A stretch of DNA of 64,000 nucleotides from Rhizobium oryzicola (lineage in GTDB: Bacteria > Pseudomonadota > Alphaproteobacteria > Rhizobiales > Rhizobiaceae). Position numbers and translations under genes: made by a program. The notes below the pieces were generated by a model, which worked only from the letters and a program-made list of their open reading frames with translations, was not told the DNA's origin and did no database searches. Positions within the stretch are counted from its first letter, which is position 1. Every line of letters starts with the position of its first letter. The stretch covers positions 1 to 64,000 of the forward strand of contig NZ_JAUKWQ010000006.1 of the NCBI RefSeq assembly GCF_030504645.1, written 5' to 3'. Below are positions 50,278 through 60,244 of the stretch, in pieces.

Positions 50278-51024
50278 ATGGCTGATCCCTACAACTTCCA
50301 GAACCGCGCTGCACAGGCTCGTGTGCAGTCGGGCGCGATGATCGATGAGGGCCTTCGCGCCTACATGCTCAAGGTCTACAACCTGATGGCACTTGGACTG
50401 GCGATCACCGGCGTCGCAGCGTTCGCGACCTGGCAGCTCGCCGTTCAGGGTGGCCATATCACGCCCTTCGGCGCCGCGATCTACCAGAGCCCGCTGCGCT
50501 GGGTGGTGATGCTGGCTCCGATTGCCGTGGTGTTCTTCCTGAGCTTCCGCATCAACCGCATGAGCACGGGTGCCGCTCAGGGCGTATTCTGGCTCTATGC
50601 CGCGCTGATGGGCGTGTCGCTGTCGTCGATCTTCCTGGTCTATACCGGCCAGAGCATCGTGCAGACCTTCTTCGTGACGGCTGCTTCGTTCGGCGCGCTC
50701 TCGCTCTATGGTTACACGACCAAGCGTGACCTCTCCGCGATGGGCTCCTTCCTGATCATGGGTCTGTTCGGCCTGATCATCGCTTCGATCGTCAACATCT
50801 TCCTGGCGTCGTCCGCCATGGCGTTTGCGATCTCGGTCATCGGCGTTCTGATCTTCGCAGGCCTGACGGCTTACGACACGCAGAAGATCAAGGAGATGTA
50901 TTACGAGGCTGACGACGTTGCCATGACGGGCCGCAAGGCAATTATTGGCGCACTGACGCTCTACCTCGACTTCATCAACCTCTTCATGTTCCTGCTACAG
51001 TTCCTGGGCAACAAGGACCGCTAA
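50278..51024 (+). CDS. Bax inhibitor-1/YccA family membrane protein
   Basis: The 248-residue protein has seven membrane helices, the family motif VYNLMALGLAITGVAA in helix 1, and GLTAYDTQKIKEMYYEAD before helix 7. Bacterial members act as calcium leak channels or FtsH regulators. GAGGAACCA precedes the ATG. The 226-base upstream gap has no gene. A terminator follows. Confidence 0.92.
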   Translation: MADPYNFQNRAAQARVQSGAMIDEGLRAYMLKVYNLMALGLAITGVAAFATWQLAVQGGHITPFGAAIYQSPLRWVVMLAPIAVVFFLSFRINRMSTGAAQGVFWLYAALMGVSLSSIFLVYTGQSIVQTFFVTAASFGALSLYGYTTKRDLSAMGSFLIMGLFGLIIASIVNIFLASSAMAFAISVIGVLIFAGLTAYDTQKIKEMYYEADDVAMTGRKAIIGALTLYLDFINLFMFLLQFLGNKDR

Positions 51025-51050
51025 GTAGCAGCGAAACAGGATACTGATTC

Positions 51051-51077
51051 AAAGGCGGCTTTCGGGCCGCCTTTTTT
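51051..51077. terminator. Bidirectional terminator
   Basis: AAAGGCGG pairs with CCGCCTTT around an 11-base loop, with TTTTTT on the plus strand and AAA-derived T bases on the minus strand. It lies between the convergent BI-1 and Bcr/CflA genes. Confidence 0.85.
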
Positions 51078-52285
51078 CATTCCAAATGTTTCCAGGCGGT
51101 GCGGAAGCCGAAGAAGCCGAGAACGGCCATCAACTCCATGATTGGGATGATGGTGCCGAAGGCGGTCAGCGGATCGCTGAGCCATGCGGCAGCAACGCCA
51201 CCCAGAAAACCGCAGCCCATCTGGATGAAACCCATCAGGGCAGATGCAGAACCTGCAAGTCGCGGATATGGGCTGAGCCCTGCCGTCGTAACGTCCGGGA
51301 TGATGAATGCCATGCCGAAGGAGCAAAAGCCGACGGGTAGCATGATCGACAGGTAGCTGGGCGCAATCAGATGGGTGGACAGGAAAATCATCAATCCACC
51401 AATGCCGACCAATGCCATGCCGAAGCGCAGCGCCTGTCCCGGTCGGAGATGTCTTGACAGCTTTCTCAGTGCCACCGATCCGGCGAAGTAGGAGCCCGTC
51501 TGCATCAGCATGCCGGCGCCGAATTGGGCCGGTGTCAGGCCGACGATTTTGATCAGAACAAACGGCAACATGGTGGATTGCGCGTAGAGCGCACCCACAT
51601 TGCCACCGAGAATGATGGCGGAAAACAAGACACGCATATCCGCAAGCAGCGTGCCATAGGATTTTACCAGTCGGTCCGGACGGATGAGGCTCAAGTCAGG
51701 CTTTGCCGTTTCTTTCATGAGGGCGGCAACAGCCAAGGCGCTCGCCAAGCCGAACCCGACCATCAGGAAGAAGACGGACTGCCATCCGAAAGCGGCGAGT
51801 GCCAGGCCTCCTATAGTGGGAGCCGCCGCGGGGCCGATGGCCAACACGATGCCGACCATGTTGAGGATGCGAGCGGCTTCTGCCCCGGAGAATTGATCAC
51901 GGACGATGGCGCGAGATACGGTCACCCCGACGGATGCCCCGATACCCTGCACGAGGCGTCCCGCCAACAGCAGGTCGATGGTGGGAGCCACGACACAAAT
52001 AATGCTGCCGACAAGGTAGATTGCCAGGAAGGCGAGGGTGGCTGCCCGCCGCCCGAAGGCATCCGAACAGGGGCCCGATATCAATTGGGCGCAGGCAAAG
52101 CCTGCGAAATAGAGCGAGAGCGTCAGCTTGATGGCGGCATCCGTCGTGCCAAACGCGTGCACCAGTTCCGGCATGGCAGGCGTGTATATCGCCATGGAAA
52201 GCGGGCCGATCATCGTCAGCGTGGCCCCGAGCAAGGTGGTGCGCCGCTCGCTCATTGGGTTGAGGACAGAAGGCGCATCCTGCAT
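51077..52285 (-). CDS. Bcr/CflA family drug efflux MFS transporter
   Basis: The 402-residue, 12-helix protein has MIGPLSMAIYTPAMPEL in helix 1, ISGPCSDAFGRRAATL in loop 2-3, and the antiporter motif RLVQGIGASVGVTVSRAIVRD, all typical of bicyclomycin/chloramphenicol-type exporters. The start codon overlaps the MarR stop (TGATG), so it is coupled to a MarR regulator that probably controls it. The next in-frame ATG lies at 52255. Confidence 0.9.
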   Translation of the reverse strand: MQDAPSVLNPMSERRTTLLGATLTMIGPLSMAIYTPAMPELVHAFGTTDAAIKLTLSLYFAGFACAQLISGPCSDAFGRRAATLAFLAIYLVGSIICVVAPTIDLLLAGRLVQGIGASVGVTVSRAIVRDQFSGAEAARILNMVGIVLAIGPAAAPTIGGLALAAFGWQSVFFLMVGFGLASALAVAALMKETAKPDLSLIRPDRLVKSYGTLLADMRVLFSAIILGGNVGALYAQSTMLPFVLIKIVGLTPAQFGAGMLMQTGSYFAGSVALRKLSRHLRPGQALRFGMALVGIGGLMIFLSTHLIAPSYLSIMLPVGFCSFGMAFIIPDVTTAGLSPYPRLAGSASALMGFIQMGCGFLGGVAAAWLSDPLTAFGTIIPIMELMAVLGFFGFRTAWKHLE

Positions 52286-52749
52286 CAGACGGCAGCCTCG
52301 GAGGCAGGGTCGTCAGCTTGAAGATTCCGGATCACATGCGCCAGCAGGCGGCAGAGCGCTTCTGCATCCTCATCCCCCAGACCCTTGGTCGCCTGGGCCA
52401 GCAGGGCGCGCAACTCTGTCCGGATGGCCTCGATCATCGGCATGGACGAATTGGTCAGTCGCACGCGTTTGGCACGTCGATCCACGGGGTCGGGATGTCG
52501 TTCGATCAGCCCTTGTGCCTGCAGCTTATCGAGGAAGGTGCATACCGTCATGGGCTCGATCCCCATGCGAGCGGCAATATCCAGCTGCCGGCAGTCCTTC
52601 AGTGCATGCACGTTCAACAGTGTGCGCGCTTCCGCTGGCGTAATCCCCAATCCGGCTTCCGAAATGCGCCTTTCGAAAGCTGCACGCAAGTGGCGCGCAC
52701 TGTCGGTCAACAGGAAGCCGAGTATCTCGATGTCGGATGTTTCAGTCAT
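52285..52749 (-). CDS. MarR family transcriptional regulator
   Basis: The 154-residue protein has the MarR fold: GITPAEARTLLNVHAL, ARMGIEPMTVCTFLDKLQAQGLIERH, and the wing DPVDRRAKRVRLT. It overlaps the downstream efflux gene by one base. An A/T-rich imperfect palindrome (TATCAAGATTTGA) lies about 8 bases before its start codon and could be its operator. Confidence 0.9.
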   Translation of the reverse strand: MTETSDIEILGFLLTDSARHLRAAFERRISEAGLGITPAEARTLLNVHALKDCRQLDIAARMGIEPMTVCTFLDKLQAQGLIERHPDPVDRRAKRVRLTNSSMPMIEAIRTELRALLAQATKGLGDEDAEALCRLLAHVIRNLQADDPASEAAV

Positions 52750-52854
52750 GATGCCTCAAATCTTGATAAGGCACCCTTACTATCTTCCCTCAAGGAGGCA
52801 AATCAAAACTCGGAATATCGATGAAAAGGATTTGGCTGACTGAAGTGGTTCAAC

Positions 52855-53277
52855 TCATGCCGCGATGAAGTTCAACGCGGAAGTCAGACCCGCTGCCCTT
52901 CCTTCGTCCCCGACAGCCAGCGCCATCTGCAACTGATCATGATAGAAACTTTGAAAGTCGAAGGGGCTGTTTTCTGATACGGAGGAGAGATCGATCACCC
53001 GGCCCGTCGCATCGACGGAGTGCATCGGCAGTTCCTGTGCGAGAACCCGGTAGGTATCCAGATCGATCGTGCCGTTGTTGAAGCTTTGAAGCGCAATATC
53101 GCGCAGATCGCGTGGCGAAATGGCTCTAAAGTCGACCTGCGCCGATCGCGTTTCGGGCACCTCAAAGGTGGCGCGCACGTCCGAGGGCAACTCGAACCCG
53201 GGGCGCTCGATTTTTGGGGTGCGGGTCAGGTCCTGCTGCAGCAGGCTGCCCGCCCAGTTCACGGAAGTGATTTCCAT
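52855..53277 (-). CDS. Hypothetical protein, no known domain
   Basis: The 140-residue protein begins MEITSVNWAGSLLQQDL and has no signal peptide or membrane helix. It is acidic, with a middle part SPRDLRDIALQSFNNGTIDL and C-terminal DFQSFYHDQLQMALAVGDEGR. I do not recognise the family; the length and helical pattern would suit a small adaptor or chaperone. The ATG at 53277 follows GGAAGGA-type sequence. It is divergent from the M3 peptidase across an A/T-rich 174-base gap. Confidence 0.7.
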   Translation of the reverse strand: MEITSVNWAGSLLQQDLTRTPKIERPGFELPSDVRATFEVPETRSAQVDFRAISPRDLRDIALQSFNNGTIDLDTYRVLAQELPMHSVDATGRVIDLSSVSENSPFDFQSFYHDQLQMALAVGDEGRAAGLTSALNFIAA

Positions 53278-53451
53278 GGCGATATCCTTCCTCACCGGAT
53301 ACGTGGCGAAGGATAGAGTTTGGCAAATCTGCGTCAATTATTAATAATTGATTAAGATTTCTTGTCGGATGGTCTCGTTCATCTACATCGTATGCTCGCC
53401 GTTTTCTGGGCGCATGCTTGCGCTCGATTCTTATCGCCAAAAGGAAAGCTC

Positions 53452-55545
53452 ATGACACAGTCTGCCGCCATCAATTCCGCCCTTGTCGACTGGAGCGGCC
53501 TGAACGGCCTTCCGCATTTCGATCGTGTGAAGGATGAGGATTTCCGCAGCGCCTTCGACGCGGCACTGGCGCGCCACGATACGGAGATCGATGAGATCGC
53601 CAACAGTGCCGAGGCTCCGACCTTCGCCAATACGATCACGGCGCTCGAAGTGGCGGGCGATGAGCTGTCGCGTGTATCGGCTCTCTTCTGGAACCGGGCT
53701 GGCGCTCATACCAACGAGACCATTCAGGCCCTGGAGCGTGAAATCGCGCCGAAGATGTCCCGCCACTATTCCCGCATCGCCATGAACGAAGCGCTGTTCC
53801 GGCGCGTGGATACGCTGTGGGACAAGCGAGCGGACCTCGGCCTGACCGGCGAAGAGCTGCGAGTGTTGGAGCGTCACTGGAAGGGATTTGTGCGCTCCGG
53901 CGCCAAGCTCTCCAAGGAACAGCAGGAGCGTCTGGCCGTCATCAACGAAACGCTTGCGGGTCTTGGCGCCAAGTTCGGCCAGAACGTGCTGGCGGACGAA
54001 AAGAGCTGGTCTCTGATTTTGACCTCTGAAGACGAGTTGGAAGGCGTTCCGCCTTTCTTGCGAGATGCCATGGCGGGTGCGGCACGTGAGCGGGGCGAAA
54101 AGGATGGCGTCTATGCCGTCACATTGTCTCGCTCTATCATCGAACCTTTCCTGACGTTCTCCAAGCGTCGGGACCTGCGCGAAAAGGCATTCCAGGCCTG
54201 GGTCAGCCGTGGCCACAACGGCGGCGAGACAGACAATATCGCGACCGTGCGCGAAGTGCTTTCGCTGCGCGCCGAAAAGGCCGGTTTGCTGGGCTATGAG
54301 AACTTTGCGGCCTATAAGCTGGATGACACCATGGCCAAGAACCCCGCCAATGTGAACGACCTTCTCATGAAGGTCTGGCGCAAGGCGCGCGCCAAGGCGC
54401 TGGAAGAAGAGGCGGCACTGTCCGGCCTGATGGCGGAGGAAGGCATTAACGGGTCCGTTCAGCCCTGGGACTGGCGCTACTATGCGGAGAAGCTGCGCGA
54501 GCGGATGTTCGACTTCTCCGAATCGGAGCTGAAGCCTTATCTGCAGCTCGAAAAGATCATCGAAGCCTGCTTCGATGTGGCGACGCGTCTGTTCGGCGTT
54601 ACCATCACCGAAGTCAGGGGTGTCACCGCCTACCATCCCGATGTCCGGGTGTTCGAAGTGCGTGATGCGGACGGTACGCTGAAGGCGATGTTCCTCGGCG
54701 ATTACTTCGCTCGCCCCTCCAAGCGCTCCGGTGCCTGGATGAGTTCCTTCCAGAGCCAGCACAAGCTGCCGCTGAAGAATGGCGCGACCGGAGAATTGCC
54801 GATCATCTACAATGTCTGCAATTTCGCAAAGCCTTCGAAAGGCAAGCCGGCGCTTCTGTCGCTGGATGATGCCCGCACCCTGTTCCATGAATTCGGTCAT
54901 GGCCTGCATGGCATGTTGTCGGATGTGACCTATCCCTCCGTGTCAGGCACTGGCGTCTCACGCGATTTCGTGGAACTGCCGTCGCAGCTTTACGAACACT
55001 GGCTGACCGTGCCGGAAATCCTCACCCGCTATGCCGTGCACTACGAAACCGGCGCGCCCATGCCCAAGGCACTGCTGGACAAGGTTCTTGCCGCCCGCAC
55101 CTTCAATGCCGGTTTCAATACGGTGGAGTTCACCTCGTCGGCTCTGGTCGACATGGCCTTCCATACGCGTGGCCCGGTGGAGGACCCGATGGCCGTGCAG
55201 GCCGAGGTTCTTTCAGAAATCGGCCTGCCGTCCTCGATCGTCATGCGCCACGCCACGCCGCACTTCCAGCATGTATTCTCCGGTGACGGCTATTCGGCCG
55301 GCTATTATTCCTACATGTGGTCGGAAGTGCTGGATGCCGATGCGTTCGCGGCCTTCGAGGAAACCGGCAATGCCTTCGACCCTGTCATGGCCCGCAAGCT
55401 GAAGAACAATATCTATTCCGTCGGCGGTTCGATCGATCCGGAAGAAACCTACAGGGCCTTCCGCGGCAAGCTGCCGGACCCGGACGCCATGCTGAAGAAG
55501 AAGGGCCTTGCCATGGTTCAGGAACTGGCCGGCAGCGACGCCTAA
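53452..55545 (+). CDS. M3 family metallopeptidase (oligopeptidase A/Dcp type)
   Basis: The 697-residue cytosolic zinc peptidase has the catalytic HEFGH at residues 479-483 within LFHEFGHGLHGML, and ELPSQLYEHW after it, as in PrlC (oligopeptidase A) and Dcp. It degrades short peptides, including cleaved signal peptides. The ATG at 53452 follows AAGGAAAG; the frame from 53362 is longer but unlikely. Confidence 0.94.
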   Translation: MTQSAAINSALVDWSGLNGLPHFDRVKDEDFRSAFDAALARHDTEIDEIANSAEAPTFANTITALEVAGDELSRVSALFWNRAGAHTNETIQALEREIAPKMSRHYSRIAMNEALFRRVDTLWDKRADLGLTGEELRVLERHWKGFVRSGAKLSKEQQERLAVINETLAGLGAKFGQNVLADEKSWSLILTSEDELEGVPPFLRDAMAGAARERGEKDGVYAVTLSRSIIEPFLTFSKRRDLREKAFQAWVSRGHNGGETDNIATVREVLSLRAEKAGLLGYENFAAYKLDDTMAKNPANVNDLLMKVWRKARAKALEEEAALSGLMAEEGINGSVQPWDWRYYAEKLRERMFDFSESELKPYLQLEKIIEACFDVATRLFGVTITEVRGVTAYHPDVRVFEVRDADGTLKAMFLGDYFARPSKRSGAWMSSFQSQHKLPLKNGATGELPIIYNVCNFAKPSKGKPALLSLDDARTLFHEFGHGLHGMLSDVTYPSVSGTGVSRDFVELPSQLYEHWLTVPEILTRYAVHYETGAPMPKALLDKVLAARTFNAGFNTVEFTSSALVDMAFHTRGPVEDPMAVQAEVLSEIGLPSSIVMRHATPHFQHVFSGDGYSAGYYSYMWSEVLDADAFAAFEETGNAFDPVMARKLKNNIYSVGGSIDPEETYRAFRGKLPDPDAMLKKKGLAMVQELAGSDA

Positions 55546-55681
55546 AGAGCGTATTCGCCCCTGCTTTAATTTGAAGATGGAATGGTTTCCATCACAAGAA
55601 GTGGGGGGCGAATCGCATAAGAGTCGCATAGATTTCATGCGACTCTCCTAACCGGGAGTTCCTTCGCAGAGGACTTCCGCC

Positions 55682-56671
55682 ATGGCCGCCATCATCAGCG
55701 CAGACAACGTCGCCAAGATCTTCCGTCAGCGTGTGCGCCAGCCGGGCGTGCTCGGTGCGTTCAGGGATTTCGTGGCGCCTGTCAGCAAGCCGGTGAAGGC
55801 GGTGGATGGCATTTCCTTTGCCATCCAGCCTGGCGAAGCAGTCGGTTATCTCGGGCCGAACGGTGCCGGCAAATCCACCATGATCAAGATGCTGACGGGT
55901 ATCCTGGCGCCATCTTCCGGCACGGTTACCGTGCTTGGGAGGCATCCGCAGCAGGAGCGGGTGGCCAATGCCCGCGAGATCGGCGCGGTCTTCGGCCAGC
56001 GCACGCAGCTCTGGTGGGAACTTCCTCTGTCCGAAAGCTTTGAACTGCACCGGCGCATGTACCGGGTGCCTGAACCGGTCTTCCAGCGCAATCGCGCAGA
56101 CCTCATCGATATGATGGAGCTCTCCTCCTTCATCGGTCGGCCGGTGCGCCATTTGAGCCTTGGCCAGCGCATGCGCGCGGAAATCGCCATGGCGCTGATG
56201 CATGATCCGAAGATCCTGTTTCTGGACGAGCCGACCATCGGTCTCGATGTGGTGGCCAAGGATGTCGTGCGAAAGTTTCTGACCCGCATCAATCGCGAGC
56301 GCGGCACGACGATCATTCTCACCACCCACGACCTGCAGGATATCGAGGAGATCTGTCCGCGCCTGATCATGGTGGATGAGGGCAAGCTTCTGTTCGACGG
56401 GTCGATTGCCGACCTGCGCGTCACCTTCGGCGCGAAGCGAAGACTGACGCTCGAATTCGCGCATGATCCCGGACATGTCGAGCTTGCCGATGCCGAACCG
56501 CTTGCAGGCGAGGGGGCGGTGCGCGAATTTCTGCTGCCGGATGACAATCGCTCCCTGGTGCAATTGATCGGCGCGCTGCCGGCGGGCTCTGATCTGCGCG
56601 ATGTGCGGCTGCACGAACCTGGGATCGAGGAGATCATTCGCACCCATTACCAATCCAAGGTGCCCGCATGA
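55682..56671 (+). CDS. ABC-2 exporter ATP-binding protein (COG4586 type)
   Basis: The 329-residue ATPase has Walker A GPNGAGKSTMIKML, the unusual VFGQRTQLWWELPLSESFEL after strand 3, signature LSLGQRMRAEIAMALM and Walker B ILFLDEPTIGLDV. The last 90 residues form an accessory domain. This pattern matches an uncharacterised exporter group (COG4586). It is followed by two permease genes with a four-base overlap, forming a complete three-gene transporter of unknown substrate. Confidence 0.9.
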   Translation: MAAIISADNVAKIFRQRVRQPGVLGAFRDFVAPVSKPVKAVDGISFAIQPGEAVGYLGPNGAGKSTMIKMLTGILAPSSGTVTVLGRHPQQERVANAREIGAVFGQRTQLWWELPLSESFELHRRMYRVPEPVFQRNRADLIDMMELSSFIGRPVRHLSLGQRMRAEIAMALMHDPKILFLDEPTIGLDVVAKDVVRKFLTRINRERGTTIILTTHDLQDIEEICPRLIMVDEGKLLFDGSIADLRVTFGAKRRLTLEFAHDPGHVELADAEPLAGEGAVREFLLPDDNRSLVQLIGALPAGSDLRDVRLHEPGIEEIIRTHYQSKVPA

Positions 56672-57462
56672 GTGCCTTCATCGCCTTGGTTCTGGCATCC
56701 TTCCGCCGGGAGACCCAGCATCGCCTCCAAACGGCGATGCGGATCATCGGCGGGCTTGTCGAGATCCTGGCACGCATTTCGATCTGGCAGGCGGTGTATG
56801 CCGGTCGGGCTGCTGTGGGCGGCATTTCGCTGGATAGCATGATGACCTATGCGCTGGTGGGCGGCACCATTCTCTCCAGCTGGGAAGCCACAATGATCGT
56901 GCGCGAAGTGGGGACGACCATTCGGACGGGCGCGATCGGCGCGACCTTGCTGCGCCCTGCCAGCTATCCGCTGATGCTGCTTGCCGAACAGATCGGCGCG
57001 CGGCTGTTCGAGTGGGTCATCATCGGCCTGCCGGTCATTGTCGTCATGGGGGCGATCTATGGTCTGCTGCCGCCAGCCAGCCTGCCGCATGGCCTGTTGT
57101 TCATCGGCTATCTCGCCGTTTCCATCGCCATCCTGATGCTGACCGGCATCCTCATCGGGCTCTTCTCCTTCTGGGTTTTCGATGCCCATTCGCTCGAATG
57201 GTTCATGCGCGGTCTGCTTGCCGTGCTGTCCGGCAGCCTTGTGCCTATCTGGTTCTTTCCGGCAGGGTTTGGCGAGGTCGTGCATTTTCTCCCCTTCTCC
57301 TGGATCACCTATCACCCCATGGCCGTCTATCTGGGTCAGCGTGACCTGATGGCGTCGCTGGAATATCTCGTGGGCGGCATTGGCTGGGCAGGTCTGTTGG
57401 CGCTGACAGTCGCATTCGTCTGGTCGCGGGCCTGCCGCCAGGTCGTGGTGCAGGGAGGCTGA
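56668..57462 (+). CDS. ABC-2 type permease, first subunit
   Basis: The 264-residue protein has six membrane helices and the features of the COG4587 permeases that partner COG4586 ATPases: SFRRETQHRLQTAMRIIGGL at the N-terminus, TILSSWEATMIVREVGTTIR, and PIWFFPAGFGEVVHFLPFSW. Its start overlaps the ATPase stop (ATGA), and the second permease starts 3 bases after its end. Confidence 0.88.
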   Translation: MSAFIALVLASFRRETQHRLQTAMRIIGGLVEILARISIWQAVYAGRAAVGGISLDSMMTYALVGGTILSSWEATMIVREVGTTIRTGAIGATLLRPASYPLMLLAEQIGARLFEWVIIGLPVIVVMGAIYGLLPPASLPHGLLFIGYLAVSIAILMLTGILIGLFSFWVFDAHSLEWFMRGLLAVLSGSLVPIWFFPAGFGEVVHFLPFSWITYHPMAVYLGQRDLMASLEYLVGGIGWAGLLALTVAFVWSRACRQVVVQGG

Positions 57463-57465
57463 AGG

Positions 57466-58266
57466 ATGCGAGACACGCTTTCCTTGCTCTTCTACCTCAT
57501 GCGGCTCAGGGTGCGGACCCGGCTGGAGTTCCGCGCCAGTCTTGTCATTGCATGGGTCGCGCAGGCCTTTGGCTATGCGGGCGTCTTCACGCAGCTCTGG
57601 CTGATCCTCACCCGGTTCGAGAATCTCGGCGGCTGGACATGGCCACAGATGGCCATGCTGCTCGGCTTCCATACGTTGGGCTATGCGCTCGGCGCCTGCT
57701 TTACCCTGGTGCAGCTGAGGCGCATGGAGGAGATCGTGCTCGGCGGTGAGTTCGATACGCTGCTGGTGCGCCCGATCAACCCTTGGGCCTATCTGGTCTT
57801 TTCCGGCTTCAATGTGGAGTATGGCGGGCACATCGTGCTGGGTGCCGGCCTGATCCTCTGGGCGCTGCCTCATCTCGGCCTTGTCTGGACACCCGGAACG
57901 GTGTTTCTGCTGGCGGGCGGATTGATCAGCGCGGCGCTCATCACCGCCTCGACCATCACCATCATCAGCGCCTTTGCATTGATCCTGGGCCGTGCGCGCT
58001 ACCTGTTCGGCCTCTATTTCGACTTCTGGGAGCTGTCGCGCTATCCAGCCAGCATCTTTGCCCCGGCACTCCAGCTCATGCTGCTAACGGTCGTGCCGCT
58101 GGGGTACATGGCGTTTGTGCCCGTTTCGGTGCTGCTCGGCCGCCCCGTTCCCTATCTCGGATCGTTCGCGGAAGCGGCGGCGCTGGCTGCCGGGCCTCTC
58201 TCCGTTCTCGCAGCCGTGGCCTTCTGGCGTTTCTGCATGAACCGCTATCAGGGAGGTGGGGGGTGA
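57466..58266 (+). CDS. ABC-2 type permease, second subunit
   Basis: The 266-residue permease has six membrane helices and the typical YLMRLRVRTRLEFRASLVIA start, EEIVLGGEFDTLLVRPINPW in the coupling region and FASIFAPALQ-like sequence (SIFAPALQLMLLTVVPLGYM) near the end. It completes a heterodimeric channel with the preceding gene. typA starts 133 bases downstream. Confidence 0.88.
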   Translation: MRDTLSLLFYLMRLRVRTRLEFRASLVIAWVAQAFGYAGVFTQLWLILTRFENLGGWTWPQMAMLLGFHTLGYALGACFTLVQLRRMEEIVLGGEFDTLLVRPINPWAYLVFSGFNVEYGGHIVLGAGLILWALPHLGLVWTPGTVFLLAGGLISAALITASTITIISAFALILGRARYLFGLYFDFWELSRYPASIFAPALQLMLLTVVPLGYMAFVPVSVLLGRPVPYLGSFAEAAALAAGPLSVLAAVAFWRFCMNRYQGGGG

Positions 58267-58398
58267 ACGCAGGTGTATCCCTCTTAACCCTTCATTCACC
58301 CGCCCCCTTTCGCAAATGCGAAAAACAAGCTATGAGCGCCCCAACGAAAATTGGCGCGTTGAGCTCCCGGCGTGCGCCACAGCCCCAGAGAACCAGAT

Positions 58399-60219
58399 AT
58401 GGCACTTCGCAACATCGCGATCATCGCGCACGTTGACCATGGAAAAACGACCCTCGTCGACGAGCTGCTGAAGCAGTCCGGCTCGTTCCGCGAAAACCAG
58501 CGCGTTGCAGAACGCGTGATGGACTCGAACGACCTCGAAAAGGAACGCGGCATCACCATTCTCGCCAAGGCAACTTCGGTGGAATGGAAGGGTGTCCGCA
58601 TCAACATCGTCGACACCCCCGGCCACGCCGACTTCGGTGGCGAAGTGGAGCGCATTCTCTCGATGGTGGACGGCGCGATCGTTCTCGTCGATAGCTCTGA
58701 AGGTCCGATGCCGCAGACCAAGTTCGTCGTGTCCAAGGCGCTGAAGGTTGGTCTTCGCCCGATCGTCGCGATCAACAAGATCGACCGTCCCGATGGCCGC
58801 CATGAGGAAGTCATCAACGAGGTCTTTGACCTGTTCGCCAATCTCGATGCCACCGACGAGCAGCTCGATTTCCCGATCCTCTACGGTTCGGGCCGTGATG
58901 GCTGGATGAACTTCAACCCGGAAGGTCCGAAGGAAGAAGGCCTTGCGCCGCTTCTCGATCTCGTTCTGAAGCATGTGCCGGAACCGACGGTCGAAGAGGG
59001 TCCGTTCCGCATGATCGGCACGATCCTCGAAGCCAACAACTTCCTCGGCCGCATCATCACCGGCCGTATCGCCTCCGGCTCGATCAAGCCGAACCAGGCC
59101 GTCAAGGTTCTCGGCCAGGATGGCAAGACTATCGAAACCGGCCGTATCTCCAAGATCCTTGCATTCCGCGGCATTGAGCGTACCGCCATCGAAGAAGCCC
59201 ATGCGGGCGACATCGTTGCGATCGCCGGCCTCTCCAAGGGCACGGTTGCCGATACCTTCTGCGATCCTTCCGTTACGGAAGCCATGACGGCGCAGCCGAT
59301 CGATCCGCCGACCGTCACCATGTCCTTCATCGTCAACGACAGTCCGCTGGCCGGCACCGAAGGCGACAAGGTCACGAGCCGCGTCATCCGCGACCGCCTG
59401 TTCAAGGAAGCCGAAGGCAATGTCGCGCTGAAGATCGAGGAAGCGGAAGGCAAGGATTCCTTCTTCGTGTCCGGCCGCGGCGAATTGCAGCTTGCCGTTC
59501 TGATCGAAACCATGCGCCGCGAGGGCTTCGAGCTTGCCGTGTCGCGTCCGCGCGTCGTCATGCATAAGGACGAAGCGACCGGCCAGACCATGGAGCCGAT
59601 CGAGGAAGTGGTCATCGACGTGGATGAAGAGCATTCCGGCGTCGTTGTGCAGAAGATGTCCGAGCGCAAGGCCGAAATGACGGAACTGCGCCCCTCCGGT
59701 GGCAACCGCGTTCGCCTGAAGTTCCTGGCACCGACCCGTGGCCTCATCGGCTACCAGTCCGAACTGCTGACCGACACGCGCGGCACGGCGATCATGAACC
59801 GCCTGTTCCACAGCTACCAGCCGTTCAAGGGCGCGATTGCCGGCCGCAACAACGGCGTTCTCCTGTCCAACGGTTCGGGCGAGGCTGTTGCCTATGCCAT
59901 GTTCAACCTGGAAGATCGCGGCCCGATGATCATCGAGCCGGGTGAGAAGGTCTATCAGGGCATGATTATCGGCATCCACAGCCGCGATAACGACCTGGAA
60001 GTCAACGTGCTCAAGGGCAAGCAGCTCACCAACATCCGCGCCGCCGGCAAGGATGAAGCCGTGAAGCTGACCCCGCCGATCCGCATGACGCTCGACCGTG
60101 CGCTCTCCTGGATTCAGGACGACGAGTTGATGGAAGTCACGCCGAAGTCGATCCGTCTGCGCAAGATGTATCTCGACCCGAATGATCGCAAGCGGTTCGA
60201 GAAGGCGAAGATCGCCTGA
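58399..60219 (+). CDS. typA: Translational GTPase TypA/BipA
   Basis: TypA is a ribosome-associated GTPase needed for stress and cold responses and 50S assembly. The 606 residues contain G1 AHVDHGKTTLVDEL, the effector RGITILAKA, VDTPGHADFGGEVER and NKIDRPDGRHEEV. The domains 2, III and V follow, then the specific C-terminal domain. The ATG at 58399 (MALRNIAIIAHVDHG) is the family start. A terminator follows. Confidence 0.97.
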   Translation: MALRNIAIIAHVDHGKTTLVDELLKQSGSFRENQRVAERVMDSNDLEKERGITILAKATSVEWKGVRINIVDTPGHADFGGEVERILSMVDGAIVLVDSSEGPMPQTKFVVSKALKVGLRPIVAINKIDRPDGRHEEVINEVFDLFANLDATDEQLDFPILYGSGRDGWMNFNPEGPKEEGLAPLLDLVLKHVPEPTVEEGPFRMIGTILEANNFLGRIITGRIASGSIKPNQAVKVLGQDGKTIETGRISKILAFRGIERTAIEEAHAGDIVAIAGLSKGTVADTFCDPSVTEAMTAQPIDPPTVTMSFIVNDSPLAGTEGDKVTSRVIRDRLFKEAEGNVALKIEEAEGKDSFFVSGRGELQLAVLIETMRREGFELAVSRPRVVMHKDEATGQTMEPIEEVVIDVDEEHSGVVVQKMSERKAEMTELRPSGGNRVRLKFLAPTRGLIGYQSELLTDTRGTAIMNRLFHSYQPFKGAIAGRNNGVLLSNGSGEAVAYAMFNLEDRGPMIIEPGEKVYQGMIIGIHSRDNDLEVNVLKGKQLTNIRAAGKDEAVKLTPPIRMTLDRALSWIQDDELMEVTPKSIRLRKMYLDPNDRKRFEKAKIA

Positions 60220-60244
60220 CGCACGAAGTCGCGTTGTAGTATCG

